From positions 1-64,000 of the forward strand of contig JAHBWO010000004.1 of the NCBI GenBank assembly GCA_019636945.1: a DNA stretch of 64,000 bases. The letters run 5' to 3'. Numbering within the stretch: the stretch's first letter is position 1; each line of letters starts with the position of its first letter. Made by a program: the position numbers and the translations under genes. Positions 42,287 through 51,169 of this stretch are shown in pieces. Below the pieces are notes generated by a model. That model saw only the letters and a program-made list of their open reading frames with translations. It was not told where the DNA came from and searched no databases. Origin of the DNA: Nitrospira sp. Its GTDB lineage: Bacteria; Nitrospirota; Nitrospiria; Nitrospirales; Nitrospiraceae.

Positions 42287-44023
42287 CTATTGATAATCCT
42301 CATTCAGGGCCTTCAGGAAGGCAGCCAGCGGAGCGATATCGTGCTCTCGCAACGCAATCCCTCGAAGTTGTGCGGCCCCATTGCGGAGCGTTCCTTTACG
42401 TGTGAGATCTGACATCTCGCGATAAAATTCCAGAATCTCATCGAGCGTATCGAATTGTCCGTTATGCATAAACGGAGCTGAGTGGCCCAGGTCGCGAAGA
42501 CCGGGAGTCTTAAATCGAGCGAGTGCTCGATCTAAAAGCTCGCGTTGAGAAGTTGAACAGGGTTGCTCTTCGTCGCAGAGAATGGTTTGGATCTTGGACT
42601 GAGGTGTTGGCATGTCAGAATTGGCGAAGACATTCCACAAACCCAGGTCAGTCAAGGTTGTTCCGGATGAGGGAACGGCTCGGAATCGTTCGCTGGCTGT
42701 CGGATGTTGTTCGGTTGCCGGTAAATCGTCGGCCGTTCGTGAGTCAAGGCTGGGAATGGCCAAGTTCATGAAGGCGCCGCTCCCATGGCCGGGAATCGCA
42801 TCATATTCCTTCTGAGTCGTTCCCGTATTGTGAGCTTTGAAATCGGTGAAGTTCGGCGCGGCATGGCAGGCAATGCAGTTCCCGATTGTTCCGGTCGCCA
42901 ATTCAGTCGGCGAAGCAGGTAGCGCTGCCGGTTCGGTCAGGAACATTTTTAACCCGGCCAATTCTTGTCTTCCAAACGAGAACGGTTGCGTATGAAATTG
43001 GAACTGTCCGTCCGTTCGATTGGGGTTTGAGGTGACAAATTGAAGAGTCCCTGCCGATTCACGGGCTTTGACCAGTTGCAGCAGGCGCCGGCTATAGCCG
43101 AGTGGAGATTCGTTGGAATCCGGCGCTTGAGGGAATCCGTTGACCTCCAGAAACACATCAAATGGGGAGCGGATCGGCACACCACCATCTTCGGTCTGTG
43201 AAAAGAGCAGGCCGTTGACATAGGCGGCAACGACTTTCACGACCGCATCGAACACTTGCTGGTCCGAGGCCGAACCAACTGCCACCCGAAACTTTGCCGT
43301 GAGCTTGAATTCTTCAGGTATGGAGGCATCGGTTCCTCCGAAGAGCACTTGAAAGGGCGTTCCATCGAATTCCTTGGCTAGATCTCCCGTGCCGTCATCG
43401 GACCGGACCACGCGGGCGATGTGTGCGATGGCCTGTGCACGTTCGCCTGGTAGCCATCCGAAGTTTCTACCGGTGAACGTGGCGGCCACCAGCTCTTCCA
43501 TTGAGTTGAACTCGGCGTCGAAGTGGAACAGGACGCCGCCTGGGCGGTCGAGCGCAGAGTTGACGAGCGGCGGGGAATTGCGGACGGCAACAGTTTTGCC
43601 GTCCGCTCGGGCCGGGAGGGGGCTGCGTCGAGCAAAATCAGCATAGGTACGCATGCCGCCTCCCGGCGCATCCAGCACATCGTCGACCAAGTGACAAGCC
43701 CGGCAATTCATGGAGAGACCTTTGAACGGCCCTGGGCCGATCGGTGAACCAAGCGTTTCAACCGTATCGAGGGCGCGGTCACCACTATTCGGATCATTGA
43801 TATCACCGCCGTGGTCCAATGACGCTTTAAACGCTTGCGCGAATCGAGTTTCGAGAAACAGGCGTTCACCGACGGATTCCTCTGCCCCCGCTGTTCCTGT
43901 GGGGAGAGGTGTCGGTGCTGGTTCATTGCTACTTGAGCAGGAGACAATTCCAATAGAGCACATAATTGTGAGGAGGAGCGCTATTCCGGTCTGTGGCTGA
44001 CGTGAGGTTCGAGCATGCTTCAT
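42287..44023 (-). CDS. Di-haem cytochrome c peroxidase/MauG-family lipoprotein
   Basis: About 578 residues from ATG 44023. The lipoprotein signal is CSIGIVSCSSS. Two haem sites are visible, NCRACHLVDD (about residue 112) and NCIACHAAPNF (about 390), separated as in di-haem peroxidases. The end has GLRDLGHSAPFMHNGQFDTL, then DEILEFYREMSD, typical of the MauG/CcP family. It may detoxify peroxide or oxidise a partner protein in the periplasm. Longer than classical CcpA (about 330), with an extra central region. An unusual hairpin cluster lies upstream. Confidence 0.8.
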   Translation of the reverse strand: MKHARTSRQPQTGIALLLTIMCSIGIVSCSSSNEPAPTPLPTGTAGAEESVGERLFLETRFAQAFKASLDHGGDINDPNSGDRALDTVETLGSPIGPGPFKGLSMNCRACHLVDDVLDAPGGGMRTYADFARRSPLPARADGKTVAVRNSPPLVNSALDRPGGVLFHFDAEFNSMEELVAATFTGRNFGWLPGERAQAIAHIARVVRSDDGTGDLAKEFDGTPFQVLFGGTDASIPEEFKLTAKFRVAVGSASDQQVFDAVVKVVAAYVNGLLFSQTEDGGVPIRSPFDVFLEVNGFPQAPDSNESPLGYSRRLLQLVKARESAGTLQFVTSNPNRTDGQFQFHTQPFSFGRQELAGLKMFLTEPAALPASPTELATGTIGNCIACHAAPNFTDFKAHNTGTTQKEYDAIPGHGSGAFMNLAIPSLDSRTADDLPATEQHPTASERFRAVPSSGTTLTDLGLWNVFANSDMPTPQSKIQTILCDEEQPCSTSQRELLDRALARFKTPGLRDLGHSAPFMHNGQFDTLDEILEFYREMSDLTRKGTLRNGAAQLRGIALREHDIAPLAAFLKALNEDYQ

Positions 44024-44116
44024 GGCGCGTTTCCTTTGTATGATCAACACCCTTTCAACTGTGCCAAGCTGACTCGCTTGAGCCATCTCATATTCATCGT
44101 ATTTCCCTATATGGGC

Positions 44117-44208
44117 GGCAAGGGTCCTCGGGAGGCGAGGACCCTTGCCTGGTCAAGTGGGAGGGGTGGGGCCTCCCACTTTGAAGCCGGCGTCGGTGCT
44201 ACGCCGGC
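44117..44208. repeat. Three consecutive perfect hairpins in 92 bp
   Basis: Hairpin A: 14-bp arms at 44117-44130 and 44136-44149 (GGCAAGGGTCCTCG and complement). Hairpin B: 10-bp arms at 44155-44164 and 44172-44181 (AAGTGGGAGG). Hairpin C: 8-bp arms at 44186-44193 and 44201-44208 (GCCGGCGT). They fill the gap between the HD-protein stop and the peroxidase leader. None has a T-tract on the minus strand. Confidence 0.65.
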
Positions 44209-44211
44209 GGG

Positions 44212-44904
44212 TTACTCGTGGCGCTGTTCTCTTAGAGGCGCGTGTTGCATTTCAGAACAGCACTCGACCAAATTCTTGACGACAAGCGGATCAAACTGAG
44301 TGCTCGCGGATACCTGTAGGATGCGGAGCGCGACACGATCACGTCCGAATCGATCATGAGTGTGTGGGACGTGAATCGCTGAAAAAGCATCGGCGACGGC
44401 TAGAATTCTTGCTCCCAAAGGGATGAATTCTCCTCTGATCCCGTAGGGGTACCCTGATCCATCCCATCGTTCATGGTGATGCGCGATCATGATGGTTACT
44501 TCACGGAGGAACGGAAAGGGCTCAAGCAAAATTGATCCAAGGCGAGGATGATTCTGAATGGTGCTGTAGGACTCTGTGTCCGGCGATTCTCGCCCTGTTT
44601 GCAGATGAGGAGGGAGCATCAGAAGGCCAATATCGTGAAGTAGGGCGGCTGGCTCGAGCTGGTGCAGTTGCTCGTCATGCAGCCCCATTGCCTGTCCAAT
44701 ACGAACGGCGCTGACCGCAGTGGCTTCGCCATGGCCTGTTTGCCAGGGTAGAAGCCGATCTAACTCTCTTGTCACTTGCCGGACCAAAATGCTTTCCAGA
44801 TCGCGTTGTGACGCAGGAGAAAGGGAGAGGCGGTCGATTTTCTTGAGCATGCCTTGAATCGCCAAGACGGCCGGCTGGACCTGATCGAGACGGTGGACCT
44901 GCAT
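44212..44904 (-). CDS. HD-domain (HD-GYP-like) protein
   Basis: 230 residues from ATG 44904, with AAGGAGG seven bases upstream. The N-terminal part is helical. From about residue 75 it has LEPAALLHDIGLLMLPPHLQ (HD motif), then HHERWDGSGYPYGIRGEFIP (the HHExxDGxGYP element) and LGARILAVADAFSA, characteristic of HD-GYP c-di-GMP phosphodiesterases. The GYP region here is a variant. It is cytoplasmic, with no receiver domain attached. A terminator immediately precedes its ribosome site. Confidence 0.8.
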   Translation of the reverse strand: MQVHRLDQVQPAVLAIQGMLKKIDRLSLSPASQRDLESILVRQVTRELDRLLPWQTGHGEATAVSAVRIGQAMGLHDEQLHQLEPAALLHDIGLLMLPPHLQTGRESPDTESYSTIQNHPRLGSILLEPFPFLREVTIMIAHHHERWDGSGYPYGIRGEFIPLGARILAVADAFSAIHVPHTHDRFGRDRVALRILQVSASTQFDPLVVKNLVECCSEMQHAPLREQRHE

Positions 44905-44917
44905 GGCGCTACCTCCT

Positions 44918-44961
44918 TGAAAAACAAAGAGCCCGAAACCACTCGCGTGATTTCGGGCTCT
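44918..44961 (-). terminator. Terminator or attenuator directly before the HD-gene ribosome site
   Basis: AGAGCCCGAAA and TTTCGGGCTCT form an 11-bp perfect stem (44928-44938, 44951-44961), followed on the minus strand by TTGTTTTT. The HD-gene AAGGAGG starts where the T-tract ends. It would stop transcripts of the upstream gene (45009-45527) and must be read through to express the HD gene unless a promoter overlaps it. Confidence 0.7.
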
Positions 44962-45008
44962 GGGTGAACAACCGCTGGCCGCTCGGAAAGAACTCTGGTG
45001 GCACTTAT

Positions 45009-45527
45009 CTACGACTCTTGTGGTCGTTTCCCTCCCATGAGCGGCTGTCCGAGCACCCACATTTCATAGAGAGGAACGACCATCATGACCAGAAAGCTGA
45101 GGGTCATCAGCATGTCGCCCGTGAGCATGGATAGGACGAAAATGGGAGAAACATAGCTGATGAGCCAGGGCGACAGCAGATCGAGCATGACTCCACCAAA
45201 ACCGGCCCAGGTGACGATGGCCTTAAGGGTATGGCTGGTATTGGTCAGATACATCACATGGATCAAAATCATGAACACGACCGGCATGGTGAAAAGATGA
45301 AAATGGGTGATTTCAGCCAGCTCCCGAAACGACATCGGCTCGCCGAATGTTGCATCGGATCCTCGATAGTGTTCGGCAATGCCTTGTGGGGATAATCCAG
45401 TCATGCTATGCGCCCAAAAAAATGAGAAGCAGAACCCGACGAACATCAGTAACAAGAACAATGTGTACAGCAAGCGAATATGGCGATCTGAGTCACGTAG
45501 CCTGAATTTCTGGTTAAAGTTTCGCAT
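45009..45527 (-). CDS. Four-helix membrane protein of unknown function
   Basis: 172 residues, four predicted helices. Conserved-looking histidines sit at ITHFHLFTMPVVFMILIHVM (helix 2) and a short periplasmic segment GIAEHYRGSDATFGEPMSFR. The His positions inside helices could bind b-type haem. It lies next to an FMN-binding protein, so an electron-transfer role is possible, but no family is recognised. Last gene before a strong terminator. Confidence 0.55.
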   Translation of the reverse strand: MRNFNQKFRLRDSDRHIRLLYTLFLLLMFVGFCFSFFWAHSMTGLSPQGIAEHYRGSDATFGEPMSFRELAEITHFHLFTMPVVFMILIHVMYLTNTSHTLKAIVTWAGFGGVMLDLLSPWLISYVSPIFVLSMLTGDMLMTLSFLVMMVVPLYEMWVLGQPLMGGKRPQES

Positions 45528-45552
45528 GGTCGGGACGCTGGGTCCGCTGTGA

Positions 45553-46224
45553 CTAATTGCCGAATATCGACGGGAGGAATCCCTTATCCTTTTGGGAAGC
45601 TACTGTATCACTGCCGATTCCAGCCGGCTTCAGATAAAATTCGTCGACCAATACCAGCACCCGTTTAATTCCGGCGCTCATGGAACGGACAGACATCGTG
45701 GCACCCGAGATGTTGATGATGTCCTTATTGATCCGGACTGGGTCGAGGACTGACTTGCCTTCATATTGTGCGTTAAACCGCTTCTGTCGAACTTCACTGC
45801 CGCGTGCCTCACGAAACACAAGTAGTTCGACATCGGAGACCAAGCCTTTCTTATCCACGCCGACCATGTAGGTCATCGCTTTGTGTTTGCCGATCGTATT
45901 CTGGACGAGTGCATAGCCGTCGATCTGTGATCCGGTCTCTCCGATATATACCTCAAAGGATTCTTCAGGAAATTTCCAGCCGATACGCTCCTCAATCTGA
46001 GTTTTTTTCTCGGGGGTTAGCTTGATGAGCTCTTTCCGGACACGTTCGGATTTTGGGAACATGATCTTGAGGCCATCGTCTTCCTTGAGATAAACCTCGG
46101 CCATACTCATCTCTTGATCGGTGAGGAAGCGCTTGAGATCGTTATCCCAAATACGATCGGCGCTGAACACTAGAGTCGGCATCAGGGATAGGGCGACGAA
46201 GGAACAGATGAGGCGTGTGGTCAT
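45553..46224 (-). CDS. FMN-binding domain protein, RnfG/NqrC-like
   Basis: 223 residues from ATG 46224, overlapping the previous gene's stop. Signal peptide ending VFSA. The C-terminal domain ends with INISGATMSVRSMSAGIKR; the threonine of SGAT near residue 176 is the usual site of covalent FMN attachment by ApbE. An ApbE-like gene lies at 49273. It is a periplasmic electron carrier by family. Adjacent genes encode a membrane protein and a lipoprotein, perhaps a small redox module. Confidence 0.78.
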   Translation of the reverse strand: MTTRLICSFVALSLMPTLVFSADRIWDNDLKRFLTDQEMSMAEVYLKEDDGLKIMFPKSERVRKELIKLTPEKKTQIEERIGWKFPEESFEVYIGETGSQIDGYALVQNTIGKHKAMTYMVGVDKKGLVSDVELLVFREARGSEVRQKRFNAQYEGKSVLDPVRINKDIINISGATMSVRSMSAGIKRVLVLVDEFYLKPAGIGSDTVASQKDKGFLPSIFGN

Positions 46225-46676
46225 GGGTTGACCTTGCACCCTTTCTCTGTAATGCGCGTATTGAGTTTGTTCGTGATCTCTTCCATGACTTCTTCCGAAG
46301 GCTCAACCGGCCACCATTTGATGGCCTGTTGGGTTGCGCCGCCTTTGGCATGCCAGCGTTGCCTGGTTTCGAGGATGTTCACCAGGGCCCGGCCATTGTC
46401 ATTCTTGACGATCACCGTAAGGCGCGCTCGTTCACGGTTCCCAAATCCCTCTCTCCCAAAGATCCCGTAGGGTCGCTTCTTTCCATCCATCTCAACCCAC
46501 GTGGTTTCTATGGTTCCCGCATTCTTATTTTCCGATGTGATTGCATAGTCCTTCATGGTGTCCAAGGTCGCGTCCCATGCGGTGTCGTAGGAACAGACAA
46601 ACGAGTGGTCTCGGCCACCACTCAATGAGGCACAGGCTGTTAATGTCAAACACGGAAGGAGAAGAAGTGCTCGCAT
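46221..46676 (-). CDS. Putative lipoprotein of unknown function
   Basis: 151 residues. Signal peptide with lipobox LPCLTLTACASL (Cys near residue 15). The mature domain has YDTAWDATLDTMKDYAITSE, resembling small Nitrospira lipoproteins with an alpha-beta fold, and WHAKGGATQQAIKWWPVEPS. No function assigned. Overlaps the FMN-binding gene by 4 bp, so co-translated. Confidence 0.6.
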   Translation of the reverse strand: MRALLLLPCLTLTACASLSGGRDHSFVCSYDTAWDATLDTMKDYAITSENKNAGTIETTWVEMDGKKRPYGIFGREGFGNRERARLTVIVKNDNGRALVNILETRQRWHAKGGATQQAIKWWPVEPSEEVMEEITNKLNTRITEKGCKVNP

Positions 46677-46736
46677 AGGTTTGGTTCCTATCCTGTCATA
46701 GTGGGGGAGGCCGGATCTGTCAGCCTCCCCCCGCTC

Positions 46737-48218
46737 CTAAAAATACGTAGCTGCTGAAATGACAAACGCACTATCGTGAATGCGTTGTTCGCCGTTTGGA
46801 TTCAGTGCTTTCGGCATGTACTGGTAGCTCATCTTGATGACGGCATCCTCGACGGGGCGGTAATTCAACCCAAACGAGATCTGTTCCAGCTCGCCGCCGT
46901 TCTCCCCTTTATTGTCTAGATTCAGGTTCACTCGGTCATAGCGAATGACCGCAGTGAAGGTTGAGCCTTCGCCAAACCGTTTGGGGGAAAGTTTCGTCAA
47001 GAATGAGGGCATGAAGTGGTAATTGCCTTGGACGTAAAATCCCTGCAATCGCTCAGGAGGTGCAGCGAGAGGATTAAGTGTACTGATGCCGGTCAGACGA
47101 GTGCCTGGAGCGAATCCTCCATTAAACGTGGCCCCGGGAATCGCACGAGAGTTCCCCCGTGCATGGGCCCAAGCAGCTTCCCCGATGAGTTCGAACGGCC
47201 CTTTTTGGATCGTCCAATCAATCGCGAAGATGCTGAGAGGATTGTAACTCGTCGCGGATTGGTTGCCGAAGTAGCCTGATCCAGCCACTTCCACACCGAG
47301 CATGGGGCTAAAGGCCAGACGACCGGACACCGCTTTGCCGTTATTGATGTCCAGGCCATCAGCTGAGCCACATTTTCGTTGGCGAGCACCCTTCGTGCCG
47401 TCGATTTCGGTGACACGTGGTTCCCCATCGCCGTTATAACCGCAGGGGCCAGTCGTAAAGTACACTTCGTAATCGAGTTTTCCGGTTCGGCCTGGGTAAA
47501 ATGTGCCGTACAAGCCGGCGCCTGTCTCGGACATGGTCGAAGGAATGATCAGTCGGCTGACGATCGGCCGATCAGTCAGATCGTTCAACGGAGAATCGTG
47601 CAGAAGGTTAAACTTTCCGAGAGGGATCAGTACGATACCGCCGCGCAGGTTGACCTTTTCATTCACAAGGTAGTCAACGTGAGCAAATTCCAGGCTGATT
47701 TCTACGTCGTTGGTTGCCCTGATGCCATGTTCGATCTCGAGTTCTGAGGCAAACTTGAGATGTTCGGTGATATCAGCATAAATAAAGGGGACGAATCGTT
47801 GCTGGTCGAATCCATTGGTGGTTCCACCATCTCGTCCTGATTCAAGCACAGAGTTTCGGTGTGCGCGATATTGGATGTCGAAATATCCACCGACGATTGC
47901 CTTGGGAAACGATACAAACGGTTTGGCATAGATCAGACGGCCAGATCCGCTTGATCCAAAGGATAACGGCTGCGACTGTCCTGCGCGGCGTTCCTTACCG
48001 ACCTCCGGAAGCGAGCCGATTCCAGGCTCTGCAGACGGTATGGCTGCGCCTTCTCGGGGTTCCGTGGGGTTTTCACGGTGTTCTCGCTCTTGCAGACGTT
48101 TTTCTACTGCCTCATCAACCAATTTCTTAATGTCCTCTGGGGTCAAGTTTTCTGCTAGCGCCGGCATAACCGGCAAGCTCATGATCACGAGAGCCCCGAG
48201 GATTGACCGTAACTTCAT
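46737..48218 (-). CDS. Outer-membrane porin with N-terminal coiled coil
   Basis: 493 residues. After a signal peptide (ending ALA) there is a helical charged region (DIKKLVDEAVEKRLQEREHR), then a long beta-rich segment with alternating patterns (FIYADITEHLKFASELEIEH, then LRGGIVLIPLGKFNLLHDSP), ending AFVISAATYF with a terminal Phe, the outer-membrane barrel signature. It could admit anions or metals; specificity is not visible. Neighbouring genes suggest metal and flavin metabolism. Confidence 0.75.
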   Translation of the reverse strand: MKLRSILGALVIMSLPVMPALAENLTPEDIKKLVDEAVEKRLQEREHRENPTEPREGAAIPSAEPGIGSLPEVGKERRAGQSQPLSFGSSGSGRLIYAKPFVSFPKAIVGGYFDIQYRAHRNSVLESGRDGGTTNGFDQQRFVPFIYADITEHLKFASELEIEHGIRATNDVEISLEFAHVDYLVNEKVNLRGGIVLIPLGKFNLLHDSPLNDLTDRPIVSRLIIPSTMSETGAGLYGTFYPGRTGKLDYEVYFTTGPCGYNGDGEPRVTEIDGTKGARQRKCGSADGLDINNGKAVSGRLAFSPMLGVEVAGSGYFGNQSATSYNPLSIFAIDWTIQKGPFELIGEAAWAHARGNSRAIPGATFNGGFAPGTRLTGISTLNPLAAPPERLQGFYVQGNYHFMPSFLTKLSPKRFGEGSTFTAVIRYDRVNLNLDNKGENGGELEQISFGLNYRPVEDAVIKMSYQYMPKALNPNGEQRIHDSAFVISAATYF

Positions 48219-48337
48219 CGGTATCCTCCATATTGAGTAAGGTTATGGTCTGACTCGGGACTCGATGGTCTCTGGTCGTTTTGTCACGTGGGAACTATAG
48301 AACTAGTAAGGGGACCTCCTTTTTAATTAAAATAATG

Positions 48338-48517
48338 CTAAGTCTGAACAGTTCCCCAGCCTTCGATCGAAGAAAAGGGGATCACTACGATCCGCTTGCA
48401 TCGCTTGCACTTCAGTTCCAAGCCTTGCCCGCACACCTTGGCAATCAACTGTCCGCATGCACAGCGTGTTTCGAGGGTCGAGCAAGGTTCCAGAGAAGAA
48501 GTTTTTGCAACTGCCAT
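48338..48517 (-). CDS. Com-like zinc-finger protein (59 residues)
   Basis: The frame begins ATG 48517 and ends TAG 48340-48338. The peptide has RCACGQLIAKVCGQGLELKC followed by KRCKRIVVIPF, a Cys4 knuckle closely resembling the Com-type translational regulator zinc finger (CxCG...LELKCxRCK). It sits 120 bp upstream of the porin on the same strand. It is small and not an obvious partner of anything; the cysteine pattern makes it credible. Confidence 0.6.
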   Translation of the reverse strand: MAVAKTSSLEPCSTLETRCACGQLIAKVCGQGLELKCKRCKRIVVIPFSSIEGWGTVQT

Positions 48518-48541
48518 AGCGCCTATCTCTTCTGATGAAAT

Positions 48542-48556
48542 TGAGAACGATTATTA
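48542..48556. promoter_or_regulatory. Fur-box-like site in the 48.5-kb divergent region
   Basis: TGAGAACGATTATTA resembles the 7-1-7 Fur consensus TGATAATNATTATCA with several mismatches. It lies between the Com-like gene (minus) and the lipoprotein/ApbE genes (plus). A weak match; iron control is plausible given the neighbouring Fur regulon. Confidence 0.3.
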
Positions 48557-48648
48557 ATATCCTGATCAGCCTTTTGCTGTCAAGACATAATTTCAGTCAG
48601 GCAGAGCTGATAGAGGCTCACAAGATTTCGTATAATTTCCCAGTAACC

Positions 48649-49260
48649 ATGAAACCCGCTATGGTCCAATTCGTGTTCCTGGTAACTCTCGTTGCGGGTT
48701 TGTGGGGATGTGTGACTCAGTTGCCCGCGTTGATTGATCCGCAGGAAGTGACTGAGGGGCTGGTCATCGGAAGAGTTGTCACGGTCTTGACCGGGGACAG
48801 ATCTCGTCGGTTTTCACCCGCGGTGCGGTTTGTTGAAGTTGAGGACCGGGCCTCGCACAAACGATTCCAAGTTGAGATCAACTCTCCCGATCGATATTTT
48901 GCTGCTCATCTGCCGTCCGGACAGTATCGGTTGACTCGGGTGCAGATTACTGAAGGACCCTTCATGTCCATGGCGGATGTCGCGATGACTTTTCCAGTCG
49001 ATGCCACCGTCATTACCTATGTGGGGACTTGGAGATTCGGAATCGATTCGCCGCGTTATGGACGGATGATTGTGGTCTCGGTGGTCGCCGACCAAGCCGA
49101 GACTGTCCAGGTACAGGATTTTCTCGATGGCCAATATCCGATGTTCAAGGGCAGCTCAATGGCTGAAACGCTTCCTCAGCCGACACAGATAGAAGCACGG
49201 CTCTATGAGATTATGCCGTACCCTCGGTATCCGAGATACTTTCGCCGGCACTGGTGGTAG
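48649..49260 (+). CDS. Putative lipoprotein upstream of apbE
   Basis: 203 residues from ATG 48649, which directly precedes the signal sequence VFLVTLVAGLWGC (lipobox Cys near residue 20); the longer frame to 48535 has no ribosome site. The mature domain is beta-rich (VRFVEVEDRASHKRFQVEIN, then FAAHLPSGQYRLTRVQITEG), like a small Ig/prealbumin-like domain. It starts a transcript that continues into apbE 12 bp downstream. Confidence 0.6.
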   Translation: MKPAMVQFVFLVTLVAGLWGCVTQLPALIDPQEVTEGLVIGRVVTVLTGDRSRRFSPAVRFVEVEDRASHKRFQVEINSPDRYFAAHLPSGQYRLTRVQITEGPFMSMADVAMTFPVDATVITYVGTWRFGIDSPRYGRMIVVSVVADQAETVQVQDFLDGQYPMFKGSSMAETLPQPTQIEARLYEIMPYPRYPRYFRRHWW

Positions 49261-49272
49261 GGGGATCGCACA

Positions 49273-50301
49273 ATGAAGACCTCTCTGTCCTCGGTCAGTT
49301 CTCTGGCGATCGTTATTCTTCCCTTCCTGGTCATGCTGGGAGGTTGTGCGGAACTACAGCCATCCTCTCAGCCCATGATCGCGAAACGTGCCCAGATGCA
49401 CATGGGGACGCTTGTGACGGTGACCGCTGTCTCGTTCGATACGCAGGTGAGTGACCGAGCCGTCCAGGCTGCTTTTGATGAGATTAAGCGACTTGAAGGG
49501 TTATTGAGTACCTGGCGATCTGACAGTGAGCTCTCTCAGGTGAATGCCGAAGCTGGTCGCCAATCTGTCCCGGTCAGTCGAGAGACGTTTGAGCTGGTCG
49601 TTCGATCTCTGGAAATGGCGCAACTTACTCGTGGAGGGTTCAATATTGCTCTGGGCCCTGCGATCGAAGCTTGGAGTGTCACCGAACGGCAGCAGGTTCC
49701 TGATGAGCAAGTCTTGGAACGATTGAAGCCGCTTGTTGATTGGACAAGCATTCAAATCGATAAGAAATTACGGACGATTTATCTGCCGCATAAGGGAATG
49801 CGCATTGATGTCGGTGGGGTGGGAAAAGGCTATGCCGCCGATCGGGCGGTCGAGGTTATGAAACGAGCAGGCGCCAAAGGGGGAGTTGTCGCCTTATCCG
49901 GGGACATTAAAGCCTTCGGTGTGCTCCCTGAACGAAGCGGGTTTCCGGTCGGGATCAGGCACCCGCGTGAGGAGGGAACGCTGATCGGCCTCATCGATTT
50001 ACATGATGAAGCGGTTTCAACGGCCGGGGACTACGAACGGTTCTTCGAACGGGACGGTGTGCGGTATCATCATATCCTAGACCCACACACGTTGCAGCCG
50101 GCACGTGGATGTCAGAGTGTGACGGTCATCGCCAAGGACGGTACGATTGCCGACGGGTTGGACACAGGTATTTTTGTGCTCGGGCCAGAAAACGGAATGG
50201 CGCTGGTAGAGAGCTTACCGGATGTTGAAGCAATCATCGTCGATGCGAACGGTGCCCTGATGGTGTCCTCGGGACTTCGTGATCGGTTAGGCGTGCCATG
50301 A
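49273..50301 (+). CDS. apbE: FAD:protein FMN transferase ApbE-like lipoprotein
   Basis: 342 residues. Lipobox LVMLGGCAEL near residue 24. Family blocks: RAQMHMGTLVTVTAVS, then IDVGGVGKGYAADRAVEVMK near residue 175, GGVVALSGDIKAFG near 203, and STAGDYERFFERDGVRYHHI near 245, which includes the Mg2+ site of the ApbE active centre. It attaches FMN to the SGAT threonine of target proteins in the periplasm. The likely target is the FMN-binding protein at 45553. Confidence 0.85.
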   Translation: MKTSLSSVSSLAIVILPFLVMLGGCAELQPSSQPMIAKRAQMHMGTLVTVTAVSFDTQVSDRAVQAAFDEIKRLEGLLSTWRSDSELSQVNAEAGRQSVPVSRETFELVVRSLEMAQLTRGGFNIALGPAIEAWSVTERQQVPDEQVLERLKPLVDWTSIQIDKKLRTIYLPHKGMRIDVGGVGKGYAADRAVEVMKRAGAKGGVVALSGDIKAFGVLPERSGFPVGIRHPREEGTLIGLIDLHDEAVSTAGDYERFFERDGVRYHHILDPHTLQPARGCQSVTVIAKDGTIADGLDTGIFVLGPENGMALVESLPDVEAIIVDANGALMVSSGLRDRLGVP

Positions 50302-50317
50302 GAATCGGTTTCGCCGG

Positions 50318-51169
50318 TTATCGAGCGGTTTTCAGGTCGTAACTGATCGAGAACTTCACCGAGATCGAGGGACGTTCAAGTGGATGCGCGAATTTTACTG
50401 GCGGGCCGTTTCTGACGTCTTCCAATGCAACCTGGTCCAATGCTGCGTTTCCTGAACCCTTGGCGATGCGCACGTTGCTCAGCGAGCCATCTTCGTGCAA
50501 GAGCGCAATCAGTGTCACCTTTCCCTCAATCCCCTCGGCACGCAATGCCGCAGGGTAACGCTTGTCGAGCCCCTCGATCCACTGCGCCATGAGCGTGGTG
50601 AGCCATCCATAGTCGACGTTGACCGATCGCTGTGAACTGGCTGATGCCGATGGGGTGTTCCTGGCGAGTACAGGGTCAGAAGCGGGATTCATATCCGACG
50701 GTGATGCGGGTCGCTGACTGATGTCGGTAGAGGGAGTCGACTCCTGTTCAGGCAATGGCACGAGCTGAGAGGTCGGACCAGCCGGTACTGCTGGCATCTC
50801 TTGTGATGCCCGTGATTCGCTCGGAAGTGGGTCCACCTCTTGAGACGGTGGAGCGAGATCAGCTGTTGGTGCTGGTGGAGCTGGAGCAACTGCGGTCGAT
50901 CCGATGCGTTGAACCGGACGTGCCGACGCAGAAGTGTGCCTGGTTGGTGAAGTCGCTGGTGTAACTGCAGTTGGCGCCTTTGCTGAAGGCGAAAGAGTTG
51001 CCACCATCGCCACATTCCATTGAAACAGGTCCCCTTGTGGGGCCAGGTGAATACGGTGTACGAACAGGATAGTGGCGAAGGCCAAACCGCCATGTAAGAG
51101 ACAAGAGAGAAGCCATCCAGTGGCTGTGGAGCCGGAATCATCAAGAGGCGGTCGCGGCGAGTCTTGCAT
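50318..51169 (-). CDS. tonB: TonB-family energy transducer
   Basis: 283 residues. N-terminal anchor helix (TGWLLSCLLHGGLAFATILF), then a long Pro/Ala/Ser-rich spacer (residues 55-185, with PAPPAPTADLAPPSQE), then a C-terminal domain with YPAALRAEGIEGKVTLIALL and VALEDVRNGPPVKFAHP. TonB transmits energy from ExbBD to outer-membrane receptors. The start codon follows the exbD stop directly. A SISYDLK terminal strand completes it. Confidence 0.82.
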   Translation of the reverse strand: MQDSPRPPLDDSGSTATGWLLSCLLHGGLAFATILFVHRIHLAPQGDLFQWNVAMVATLSPSAKAPTAVTPATSPTRHTSASARPVQRIGSTAVAPAPPAPTADLAPPSQEVDPLPSESRASQEMPAVPAGPTSQLVPLPEQESTPSTDISQRPASPSDMNPASDPVLARNTPSASASSQRSVNVDYGWLTTLMAQWIEGLDKRYPAALRAEGIEGKVTLIALLHEDGSLSNVRIAKGSGNAALDQVALEDVRNGPPVKFAHPLERPSISVKFSISYDLKTAR

